Assembly: GCA_947462335.1 (NCBI GenBank)
Contig: OX381705.1
Span: 44,592,175 to 44,656,174 of the forward strand
Source of the DNA: Harmothoe impar
Lineage: Eukaryota; Annelida; Polychaeta; Phyllodocida; Polynoidae
Direction of reading: 5' to 3'
Length of the DNA: 64,000 bases
The notes beneath the pieces were generated by a model. The model was not told the origin of the DNA. It saw nothing but the letters and a program-made list of their open reading frames with translations, and ran no database searches. Position numbers and translations under genes: made by a program. Positions 57,001 to 62,344 of the stretch are shown in pieces. Position 1 is the first letter of the stretch; each line of letters begins with the position of its first letter.

Positions 57001-58871
57001 GTTTTGGTTTTGCTTTATTTATAATCTAGACCTTCATGCAGTGTACATTCGTTCTGCGGATAACCACTTAGCCGATGCATTGTCCAGGTTAGCGTATAAG
57101 AAGTTCCCCGCCAAATGCCAAAAGCTGTTAGATGACAGTCTCATGTGTTGCTCCTTGCAGGAACCACGCTGCACCGGTTGAAGCAACGTCAGGGTGTCTA
57201 TCAGAAGTCTGCAATATCCAAGGCGACACGTAGGGCCCGCAAATTTCAACTCAGGCGCTACACTGTTTTCTGCCAAAAGTATGGACTCACCGCCTACCCC
57301 TGCTCAGCTCCGCAGGCGTCTCTGTATGTCACATACCTCGCTTCCAGACTGTCTCCTGCATCGACAGCAAACTACATGTCAGCTGTCTGGTATCATCACA
57401 GGTCCATTGGATTACCTACTTGTGAACATGATTGCCAGTTGCAAGCAACCTTGAAGGGCATCTCTAGGAGAAATTGTAAGCCCAAGGTAATTAAGCATGC
57501 ACTAACCCCAGCTGACCTCTTGCTCATGTTTAAACATTTGAATGTTAGGCACTCATCTGACCTAGTGTTTTGGTCTGCCTTAACACTCTCATTCCGAGCA
57601 CTCCTGAGGAAGTCCCACGTCACACCGTCACCCCACTATTTGAAAGCTGCAGATATTAAGTTCTGTGGTGATTTTATGATAGTGACAGTGAGATCCTCAA
57701 AAACTGACCAATTCGGGAAGAACCCCCAAGTCATCACAATTCGTTCGGTTCCTTCCTCTCCCCTGTGCCCAGTGATCCACTTGAAGGAGCTGTACGCTCG
57801 TAGGAAGCCGTCACCGAAGGACTCTGTGTTCACTGTTCGGCACGAGGGGAAACTGTTACCAATGTCCTACTCCTATTACAACAAGAGACTCAAGGATCTA
57901 GCAGCTCTCATAGGGCTAGATCCTGGGCTGGTGTCCACCCACTCAGCACGTCATGGTGGCGCCACCTACCTCCAGTCACTGAACCTACCAATGGACTCCA
58001 TCAAGGCAAGGGGCAATTGGAAGTCCAGTTGTGTCTTGAACTACTTGCATCCGTCCCTAGCTCACAAACTCTCACGCGATGATGTTGTCGCCAGAGACCT
58101 GTCAACTTACATCTGAGTCAAAGACTGTTATTTGGGTGTTTTGGCCTCTATGTTATCATATACTTGCCAAATTACCGCCTTTGTCATATCTCTTCATATG
58201 TGAGACTAGTATATTACTGTTAGCTACCCCTCATCAATTGGTCCACCCCAGAGAGCTTATGAAGCGGATACCGCTCGCTGGTATCCGAGTATAACTCGCC
58301 GGTGACCAGCATCGGGACTCGTCGTCATCGGTAACTTAGCAACCGATCTATTGTGACGTAACTCGGCGATTTCAAAGGTTAACGATCGGTGCCCAGCCTC
58401 TAAAGACAATTACTGGTCTATTTCTAAGTTTTAAACTTAGGTATACAACTGTTTCATTTGTTATTCATGCTATTACTGAACCTCAATCTATGTCATTATA
58501 TGTCATTATGGTATTTGTTATACCTGTGTACTCATACACTTGTCTCAACTCATTATGGTTGAATCTAAGCTAATAAAAGGCCTCTATGTTATCATATACT
58601 TGCCAAATTACCGCCTTTGTCATATCTCTTCATATGTGAGACTAGTATATTACTGTTAGCTACCCCTCATCAATTGGTCCACCCCAGAGAGCTTATTGAG
58701 GTTTATATTTCTTATTCTGTGATCTGATCACTGATGTCTGAATCCCACTGATTCCCAGTCAAATTAATACCGTGACGCTCGAATACTCACATTATCAGCC
58801 GTGGAAAAGATTCCATACGGAAGATTCTGGATTGGAAAGTGACTGTCGGGGCTAACTTCGATGTAGGACAT
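42093..58871 (-). CDS. FAH: Fumarylacetoacetase
   Basis: Catalyses the last step of tyrosine breakdown in the cytosol: fumarylacetoacetate is hydrolysed to fumarate and acetoacetate. Coding exons (transcript order): 58791-58871, 49894-50004, 49580-49701, 49227-49276, 48060-48150, 46190-46287, 45827-45982, 45283-45413, 44871-44946, 44157-44203, 43694-43795, 43163-43280, 42093-42169. All phases agree and give 419 residues. The start [20 protein letters not shown] fits the family. Residues known to matter in FAH are present: Asp126, Tyr128, His133 and Arg142 in exon 5 (YTDFYSS..HATNVG..FR), Glu199 and Glu201 (ELEMAFF), Asp234 (MNDWS) and Lys254 (GAKNMG). Intron 2 has a GC donor. Intron 1 (8.8 kb) holds an Ngaro element, and intron 4 holds a second exon 5. 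Confidence 0.96.
42655..43007. mobile_element. Foldback element in FAH intron 12
   Basis: The arms are about 29 bp: GACCAAAAAAAAAGTTGGTC followed by TACGGATT on the left, and the near-exact inverse AATCCGTAGACCAACTTTTT on the right. The interior has several similar poly-A/poly-T units with (A/T)CCGC(A/C)GACC motifs. A related fragment lies at about 40330-40370. Confidence 0.65.
44369..44614. mobile_element. 246-bp MITE with CAGGGTTCTCC ends, 5-bp duplication
   Basis: The ends are CAGGGTTCTCC and GGAGAACCCTG, with CAATG duplicated at 44364-44368 and 44615-44619. The interior has GCCGCCGGCGTC repeats. It lies in FAH intron 9. A 476-bp relative is at 53096-53571. Confidence 0.85.
46288..48059. 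other. FAH intron 5
   Basis: It contains no exon-like sequence that I recognise. A 150-bp MITE is listed separately. A GTCGCCA/TGGCGAC inverted pair lies near 47486-47530, and a poly-G run at 47096-47106. Confidence 0.5.
47746..47895. mobile_element. 150-bp MITE with CAGAGATGYCAC ends
   Basis: The ends are CAGAGATGTCAC and GTGGCATCTCTG, with TGTACT duplicated at 47740-47745 and 47896-47901. The interior contains AAAGTAGGAA(A/T)TCCTA units. A relative without a clear duplication lies at about 11895-12028. Confidence 0.75.
48647..48737 (-). CDS. Alternative copy of FAH exon 5 (exon 5b)
   Basis: In intron 4, 91 nt lie between an AACATGGCAG acceptor and a GTAATA donor, exactly the length and phase of exon 5 (48060-48150). 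The 31 encoded residues align without gaps: GDYTDF and SSIHHA are shared, and both end PNW. Asp126 and His133 are kept. Tyr128 is Phe, Thr135 is Lys, Val137 is Cys, Arg142 is Met, and the following loop differs (NPKNP against GKENA). Using both copies or neither breaks the reading frame, so a working 5b would have to be mutually exclusive with exon 5. It may also be a decayed duplicate, but no stop codon or splice damage is visible. Confidence 0.7.
50497..50740. repeat. Diverged relative of the 35171-35705 MITE
   Basis: It shares the order GGTGCTCATTTTTGAATAAC, GGTGGATTGGGG, GGACC...GGGG blocks, a TTCACC(T/C)CTTTT block and TTTTCGACCTGCTAGGGGGG. It carries poly-G expansions, and no right terminal repeat is recognised. 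Confidence 0.6.
51111..51144. repeat. Perfect 14-bp hairpin
   Basis: ACCCATTTGCGCCA and its exact inverse TGGCGCAAATGGGT are separated by 6 bases. No run of T follows and the site lies in an FAH intron, so a terminator role does not apply. It may be a remnant of a small palindromic transposon. Confidence 0.8.
51173..51422. mobile_element. 250-bp MITE with CAGTCTTTACGAAAAC ends
   Basis: The ends CAGTCTTTACGAAAAC and GTTTTCGCAAAGACTG differ at one position. TCCCAT is duplicated at 51167-51172 and 51423-51428. The interior has AATGTCCTGC/GCAGGAC units in both orientations. The 6-bp duplication narrows the possible transposase class, but I cannot name it. Confidence 0.85.
52005..52098 (-). repeat. 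tRNA-like repeat, copy 1
   Basis: On the minus strand it shows an A-box-like GGTTAGCTCAGTAGGTAGC and a B-box-like AAGTTCAAGGCTCTC. Stems are imperfect, so it is a tRNA pseudogene or SINE head. Confidence 0.55.
52148..52234 (-). repeat. tRNA-like repeat, copy 2
   Basis: The minus strand has CCCGGTTAGCTCAGTCAGTA (A box) and GTGAGTTCAAGCCTCTCTTG (B box). It is similar to the copy 130 bp away in the same orientation. The arrangement suggests a SINE family with tandem tRNA-like units rather than functional tRNAs. Confidence 0.6.
52800..53690. repeat. 190-bp tandem repeat interrupted by a MITE
   Basis: Units starting near 52801 and 52991 share TTTTTGGT(C/T)CA, GGGGTAACTCAATT, CTGAAAGAAAACA and TTGAAGTTG(G/A)TGTATC. 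The second unit is split at 53095/53572 by the MITE listed next. The first unit shows the uninterrupted site. Confidence 0.75.
53096..53571. mobile_element. 476-bp MITE with CAGGGTTCTC ends, 5-bp duplication
   Basis: The ends are CAGGGTTCTCTGCA and TGCGGAGAACCCTG, with GATGG duplicated at 53091-53095 and 53572-53576. The interior has GCCGCCTGTGTGCTTTT-type units, in the same order as the GC-rich units of the relative at 44369-44614. It lies inside a 190-bp tandem repeat unit. Confidence 0.85.
54072..54246 (+). repeat. N1 repeat A1
   Basis: 175 bp beginning GAAGCGGATACCGCTCGC, with an internal short palindrome (GGATACC...GGTATCC). It appears identical to A2. The gag-like start codon follows 20 bp later, so the promoter probably lies within or before A1. 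Confidence 0.92.
54266..55243 (+). CDS. N1 gag-like protein (ORF1)
   Basis: 325 residues. The first 55 are basic and Lys-rich ([11 protein letters not shown]). A short helical stretch follows (about 60-80), then a long Ser/Arg-rich part (about 85-150) like RS domains, a conserved middle (about 160-230), and a C-terminal Cys/His cluster ([22 protein letters not shown] and C spaced after) that probably binds zinc and nucleic acid. Its expected role is to package the element RNA. The decayed element at 4291 has the same order of parts, showing that the zinc cluster is under constraint. Confidence 0.85.
   Translation: MRRSARKSTSQYARGWTTESDEPGKSPAKKKSPKKKEKKGQSVQQSVPSFDFAATAKLFDDRMTRVEKTMERAMELVTKGGSKSRSSSVGSGKSARSSRSSRSSKHHHRPRSSSATSTLTSSSSRWTEESRSRSRSRTGRYHRKKVQKIGKYDTSRFFDGESITTMDQLFIASLSQIKYLLERGDDAVNFVDHLLLLVKKNETRLYVPEAIIKYDKDMKTRAADKGTHILSDTESNFTNSAFCYDNTWAARKAQAANNKQKSGSASGGGKRSSTSTSCNNWNFAPDSCHSPACKYPHVCKFCRSPSHKGSECSAKAADVGPAGPK
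55310..57181 (+). CDS. N1 reverse transcriptase / RNase H (ORF2)
   Basis: 623 residues from ATG 55310. The RT domain covers about 170-370, with [20 protein letters not shown] (palm motif A Asp), [10 protein letters not shown] and NYLDDFIIV (catalytic Asp304-Asp305). RNase H covers about 455-595, with [11 protein letters not shown] (Asp463), NLYELWPVL (Glu514), VVTDNMQVL (Asp539) and [11 protein letters not shown] (Asp584), a complete DEDD set. It would copy the element RNA into DNA. Its last 37 nt overlap the recombinase ORF in another frame, so the recombinase may need re-initiation or frameshifting. Confidence 0.93.
   Translation: MNVVAAATPNDVSILVAPASPLLALDESPCMDYGFQDCVSSPAVPPYGDFYPVYSVNCDERPPINVYGSCLEGYCLCSHYIGHNTVDLKPCRAADYLFGSRSPSTLSDHDRQYIWYGLTNGFKIVDDDCPAEYECSNYDSILADNFKSQMHETIVEELSTGRVTKVNYKPRCVHSLGAVEKNNGKLRPITDCSRPDTKSINNYMETTFRHFKYNSVDDVVNILMPADYMCVVDISSAYRTVNVHSSQVQFQGFSWDLGEGQSYFLDNRLCFGLRSAPNIFTSISDFVVAVVRSKGVQHIINYLDDFIIVSKSYDDCMYQRSILTDTLTELGFAVSWKKVTDPSRVTTFLGITINSSDMSLSLPQDKVDKLKTSILEVYNMSSVPKKTIESIGGQMSFCSYVIRGGRTFSRRLFDLCSKVDKKGMVPIDKHVRMDFDWWIRFCQTFNCRALIPRPASHTPMVSDASSRGFGAWCGKDWFFGKWNKTDEITFDPGCGHYLESPTSDPVEKNINLYELWPVLLGAKRWGKSLRNSQVTVVTDNMQVLAMINSGRSSNSTCMAWLRELFWFCFIYNLDLHAVYIRSADNHLADALSRLAYKKFPAKCQKLLDDSLMCCSLQEPRCTG
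57145..58116 (+). CDS. N1 tyrosine recombinase (ORF3)
   Basis: 323 residues. The catalytic signature of tyrosine recombinases is visible: Arg151 ([10 protein letters not shown]), His266-x-x-Arg269 with His270 ([10 protein letters not shown]) and the nucleophile Tyr300 (CVLNYLHPS). The N-terminal 110 residues form the probable core-binding domain. It integrates a circular DNA copy in place of a DDE integrase, which explains the lack of target duplications. The reading frame is intact. The ORF starts inside the end of the RNase H ORF. Confidence 0.93.
   Translation: MLLLAGTTLHRLKQRQGVYQKSAISKATRRARKFQLRRYTVFCQKYGLTAYPCSAPQASLYVTYLASRLSPASTANYMSAVWYHHRSIGLPTCEHDCQLQATLKGISRRNCKPKVIKHALTPADLLLMFKHLNVRHSSDLVFWSALTLSFRALLRKSHVTPSPHYLKAADIKFCGDFMIVTVRSSKTDQFGKNPQVITIRSVPSSPLCPVIHLKELYARRKPSPKDSVFTVRHEGKLLPMSYSYYNKRLKDLAALIGLDPGLVSTHSARHGGATYLQSLNLPMDSIKARGNWKSSCVLNYLHPSLAHKLSRDDVVARDLSTYI
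58143..58260 (+). repeat. N1 repeat B1
   Basis: 118 bp from GGCCTCTATGTTATC to GAGAGCTTAT, apparently identical to B2, directly followed by A2. Confidence 0.92.
58261..58435 (+). repeat. N1 repeat A2
   Basis: It appears to be an exact direct copy of A1. 143 bp of unique AT-rich sequence separate it from B2 and contain AATAAA at 58572-58577, a possible polyadenylation signal. Confidence 0.92.
58579..58696 (+). repeat. N1 repeat B2 and element end
   Basis: It appears to be an exact direct copy of B1. FAH exon 1 begins less than 100 bp to the right (58791). Confidence 0.92.
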
Positions 58872-59309
58872 GGTTATTTTGTGTGAAGTATGAATCTGTA
58901 AAAACGCCGGCTTCAACGAGTGTCAGTGTCAACTGCACAACATGTGTGTCACGCGTCACGGGCACCTGCGCACAGCTGGTCACCAGCAGAAACACGTATA
59001 TTCTCGGGGACCAGCGATCTAGGCTACGTGTTTGAAATTAGTTTAGTATATTTTATTTGCAAAATCACAGAAGTAAAATAAAATTATACACGCTAAAATA
59101 TTGATCATTTGAAGATTTGAATTATCATCATAGTAAGTTATATTACATCTCCCTAGTTATTGAGTTAATACGACTACTAACTAAGGTCATATGGCCAAGC
59201 CCCCAACTTTTGGCCTTGACTTTTTGAGTCAAACTTTGACTTGGGGAAGCAGACATCAGAACCAAGAGAAGTCAAGAAGGGAACGTTGTATGGGTCGTTT
59301 TGGTCCAAG
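58872..59309. promoter_or_regulatory. Probable bidirectional promoter region, FAH / MCCC2-like
   Basis: Only 438 bp separate the start codon of FAH (minus) from that of the MCCC2-like first exon (plus). No TATA box is obvious at a fixed distance from either. The role is inferred from the head-to-head layout. Confidence 0.5.
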
Positions 59310-59453
59310 ATGATTTCTCTACAGCTTTTGAGAAGGAGCTTGAGCCGAGGTGTCTTGAGAAGAACTAGACCTAGTGTGTTTAACAAAACGTATCACACAG
59401 ATAATGCAGTGACAGTAGGAACAGCACAAGATAAGAATGATGCAGTTTTTCAG
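59310..59453 (+). CDS. MCCC2: First coding exon of a probable methylcrotonoyl-CoA carboxylase beta subunit
   Basis: ATG at 59310 opens 48 codons that end in phase 0 at a CAG/GTCAGT donor. The first 24 residues are rich in Arg, Leu and Ser with no acidic residue (LLRRSLSRGVLRRTRPS), as in a mitochondrial targeting peptide. The end (TYHTDNAVTVGT then DAVFQ) resembles the start of mature animal MCCC2 (Y-H-x-D, GT, then hydrophobic-Q). The complete enzyme carboxylates 3-methylcrotonyl-CoA in leucine breakdown, inside mitochondria. No second exon is found up to 64000, so intron 1 exceeds 4.5 kb. The identification rests on about 20 residues and needs the next exons. An upstream in-frame ATG at 59241 would spoil the targeting peptide, so I prefer 59310. 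Confidence 0.55.
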
Positions 59454-59810
59454 GTCAGTATTTTTCCTGTTTTTATTATTCTATAGCCTAGGGCTAGGCT
59501 TAGTCCTACTATAACTATTCCCAGGCAAGGGGGAAGGAGGAAGGGGGGGGGGGTGGGTGGGGTTGGCTCATATGATAGGGACTATCTAAGTGTTATATCA
59601 CTGTACAAAAAAAAAACTCAAATTGATTTATAGTGTCCCTTAGTCCTTACCTTTTATCAGAGACATGGAGGGGGAGATAGGACACAGGCGAGAGCTACCA
59701 GGATGCTTGCCACGGGTGTTATGCAAATTAGGTGTCATGGCGGCCTGCATGGTATGCAAATTAGGTGTCATGGCGGCCTGCATGGTATGGGTCATGGTTG
59801 GCTGCAGATA
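59454..59810. other. Start of the MCCC2-like intron 1
   Basis: A poly-G run lies at 59544-59552. A 37-bp direct duplication (ATGCAAATTAGGTGTCATGG units) covers about 59720-59785. There is no gene. Confidence 0.5.
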
Positions 59811-62027
59811 TTAAAATTGATCCACTTTGAGAATTAATTCTGAGAAAACTACCAACCCAATATACTAATGCTGTACAGCATTGGAAAGCCCAAGCTTAGT
59901 ACTATATGAATAAATTGAGTCTTGTTCAGGTTTCGACTTGGATAAATAACTTGGGATGGGGTACTTATACCATATCTTCAGCCCGACCGGTCGAGGTGAC
60001 TCCATAGATATGAAAATGGATCCACCTTTGACAATTAATTCTGAGAAAACTACCAACCCAATATACTAATGCTGTACAGCATTGGAAAGCCCTAGCTTGG
60101 TACTATATGAATAAATTGAGTTTTGTTCAGGTTTCGACTTGGATAAAAAACTTGGGATGGGGTACTTATACCATATCTTCAGCCCGACTGGTCGGGGTGA
60201 CTCCGTAGATATGAAAATGGATCCACCTTTGACAATTAATTCTGAGAAAACTACCTATCCCAGATACTAATGCAGTATAGGAATAGAAAGCCCTAGCCTA
60301 GTTGTATATGAATAAATTGAGTTTTGTTCAAGTTTCCACTTCAATGAAAATCTGGGGATGGGATACTGATAACTTATCTTAGGGCTGACCGGTCGGGGTG
60401 ACTCTGCAGATATGAAAACGGATCCATCTTTGACAATTAATTTTGAGAAAACTATCTATCCTACATACTAGTGCAGTATAGGATTAGAAAGCCCTAGCCT
60501 AGTTGTTTATGAATAAATTGAGTTTTGTTCAAGTTTCCACTTCAATGAAAATCTGGGGATGGGATACTGATAACTTATCTTAATGCTGACCGTTCGGGGT
60601 GACTCCGCAGATATGAAAACGGATCCATCTTTGACAATTAATTTTGAGCAAACTATCTATCCTACATACTAATGCAGTATAGGATTAGAAAGCCCTAGCC
60701 TAGTTGTATATGAATAAATTGAGTTTTGTTCAAGTTTCCACTTCAATGAAAATCTGGGGATGGGATACTGATAACTTATCTTAGGGCCGACCGGTCGGGG
60801 TGACAGATATGAAAAAGGATCTATCTTTGACAATTAATTTTGAGCAAACTATCTATCCTACATACTAATGCAGTATAGGATTAGAAAGCCCTAGCCTAGT
60901 TGTATATGAATAAATTGAGTTTTGTTCAAGTTTCCACTTCAATGAAAATCTGGGGATGGGATACTGATAACTTATCTTAGGGCCGACCGGTCGGGGTGAC
61001 TCCGCAGATATGAAAACGGATCTATCTTTGACAATTAATTTTGAGCAAACTATCTATCCTACATACTAATGCAGTATAGGATTAGAAAGCCCTAGCCTAG
61101 TTGTATATGAATAAATTGAGTTTTGTTCAGGTTTCCACTTCAATGAAAATCTGGGGATGGGATACTGATAACTTATCTTAGGGCCGACCGGTCGGGGTGA
61201 CTCCGCAGATATGAAAACGGATCCATCTTTGACAATTAATTTTGAGCAAACTATCTATGGGGCCGTCCATAAATGACGTCACACGGGAGGGGGTGGGTGG
61301 GTGTTGGTCCAAGTGTGACAACGTGTGACAGGGGGGTGGGGGGTGTCAAGGCCAGTGTGACGTCACACTTTCAAAAATACAAATAAAAGCTATTTTAAAA
61401 CTTAAAACTTTAATAGTGTAAAAGGTTTGTAAATATTATAAATTTATGGCTATAAGTATTACGGTAAAATCCATCACCACCCATTTTTAGTCAAGGACTT
61501 GCATAATTTAACTAATATGTAATGTCAGGACAACTCTGATACAATACATAACTTATGCTTGGGGGAGGGGGGGGGGGTGTCTGCAAATTTGTGACATACT
61601 TTTCTAGGGGATGTCAGCTGATGTGTGACAAAGTGTGACAGGGGGTGGGTGGGTCTTTGAAATGGCCGAAATTAGTGTGACGTCATTTATGGACGGCCCC
61701 TATCCTACATACTAGTGCAGTATAGGATTAGAAAGCCCTAGCCTAGTTGTATATGAATAAATTGAGTTTTGTTCAAGTTTCCACTTCAATGAAAATCTGG
61801 GGATGGGATACTGATAACTTATCTTAGGGCCGAACGGTCGGGGTAACTCCGCAGATATGAAAACGGATCCATCTTTGACAATTAATTTTGAGCAAACTAT
61901 CTATCCTACATACTAATGCAGTATAGGATTAGAAAGCCCTAACCTAGTTGTATATGAATAAATTGAGTTTTGTTCAAGTTTCCACTTCAATGAAAATCTG
62001 GGGATGGGATACTGATAACTTATCTTA
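59811..62027. repeat. 201-bp satellite, about nine units
   Basis: An anchor (ACAATTAATT or its variant) recurs at 59831, 60031, 60232, 60433, 60634, 60830, 61031, 61232 and 61878. Spacing is 200-201 bp, with one 196-bp unit where a GTGACTCCGC-type block is shortened. The last interval is 646 bp because a 442-bp MITE and its 3-bp duplication lie in it; subtracting these gives 201. Units contain GACCGGTCGGGGTGACTCCG and CTGGGGATGGGATACTGATA. The first two or three units are more diverged than the rest. Confidence 0.93.
61259..61700. mobile_element. 442-bp MITE with GGGGCCGTCC ends, TAT duplication
   Basis: The ends are GGGGCCGTCCATAAATGACG and its exact inverse. TAT is duplicated at 61256-61258 and 61701-61703. 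The interior has GTGTGACA(A/G) and GGGTGG(G/T)T units. Its insertion in a satellite of known period confirms both borders. The class is not assigned. Confidence 0.9.
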
Positions 62028-62032
62028 GGACA

Positions 62033-62190
62033 AAGGCCGGGTACAGAGGTAGTTGTTTTGTGCTTTAATTTCCTGTACCTAGGGCCGGGTGCAGAGGCAC
62101 AAAGGCCGGGTACAGAGGTAGTTTTTTGTGCTTTAATTTCCTGTACCTAGGGCCGGGTACAGAGGCACAAAGGCCGGGCACAGAGGTAAT
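62033..62190. repeat. Short tandem repeat of about 70 bp
   Basis: Two and a half copies of a unit with ACAAAGGCCGGGTACAGAGG, GTGCTTTAATTTCCTGTACC and AGGGCCGGG(T/G). It starts right where the 201-bp satellite stops. A poly-C/poly-T run (62240-62270) follows. Confidence 0.75.
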
Positions 62191-62344
62191 GTGGCTTCTG
62201 TACACTGACTGGTCACACCTCACTGCCCCCCTCTAACCCCCCCCCCTCCCCCCCCCCCCCCCCACCCCCGTGGCAGGCATCTGGAGCCGGCCCTTGCCTT
62301 GCAGTGGTTGACTCCACTCCCCTCCTTGACCTCCCTGCTTTTAT

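Larger units (their letters stand above)
54072..58696 (+). mobile_element. N1: intact Ngaro-type tyrosine-recombinase retrotransposon
   Basis: The 4,625-bp element has split direct repeats A1 (54072-54246), B1 (58143-58260), A2 (58261-58435) and B2 (58579-58696). A1/A2 (175 bp) and B1/B2 (118 bp) look identical. B1 and A2 abut. Three plus-strand ORFs encode a gag-like protein, RT/RNase H and a tyrosine recombinase. No methyltransferase domain is seen, which with split direct repeats favours Ngaro over DIRS or PAT. No target duplication is visible, as expected for recombinase-mediated integration. It sits in FAH intron 1, opposite to FAH transcription. Intact ORFs and matching repeats suggest recent activity. 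Confidence 0.93.

Noticed and set aside
54266..58116. DIRS or PAT classification of N1
   Set aside because: DIRS has inverted terminal repeats, and both DIRS and PAT usually carry a methyltransferase domain. N1 has split direct repeats and none is visible.
59241..59309. Upstream in-frame ATG for the MCCC2-like exon
   Set aside because: It would add 23 residues with acidic amino acids before the mitochondrial targeting-like segment. The start at 59310 fits the family better.
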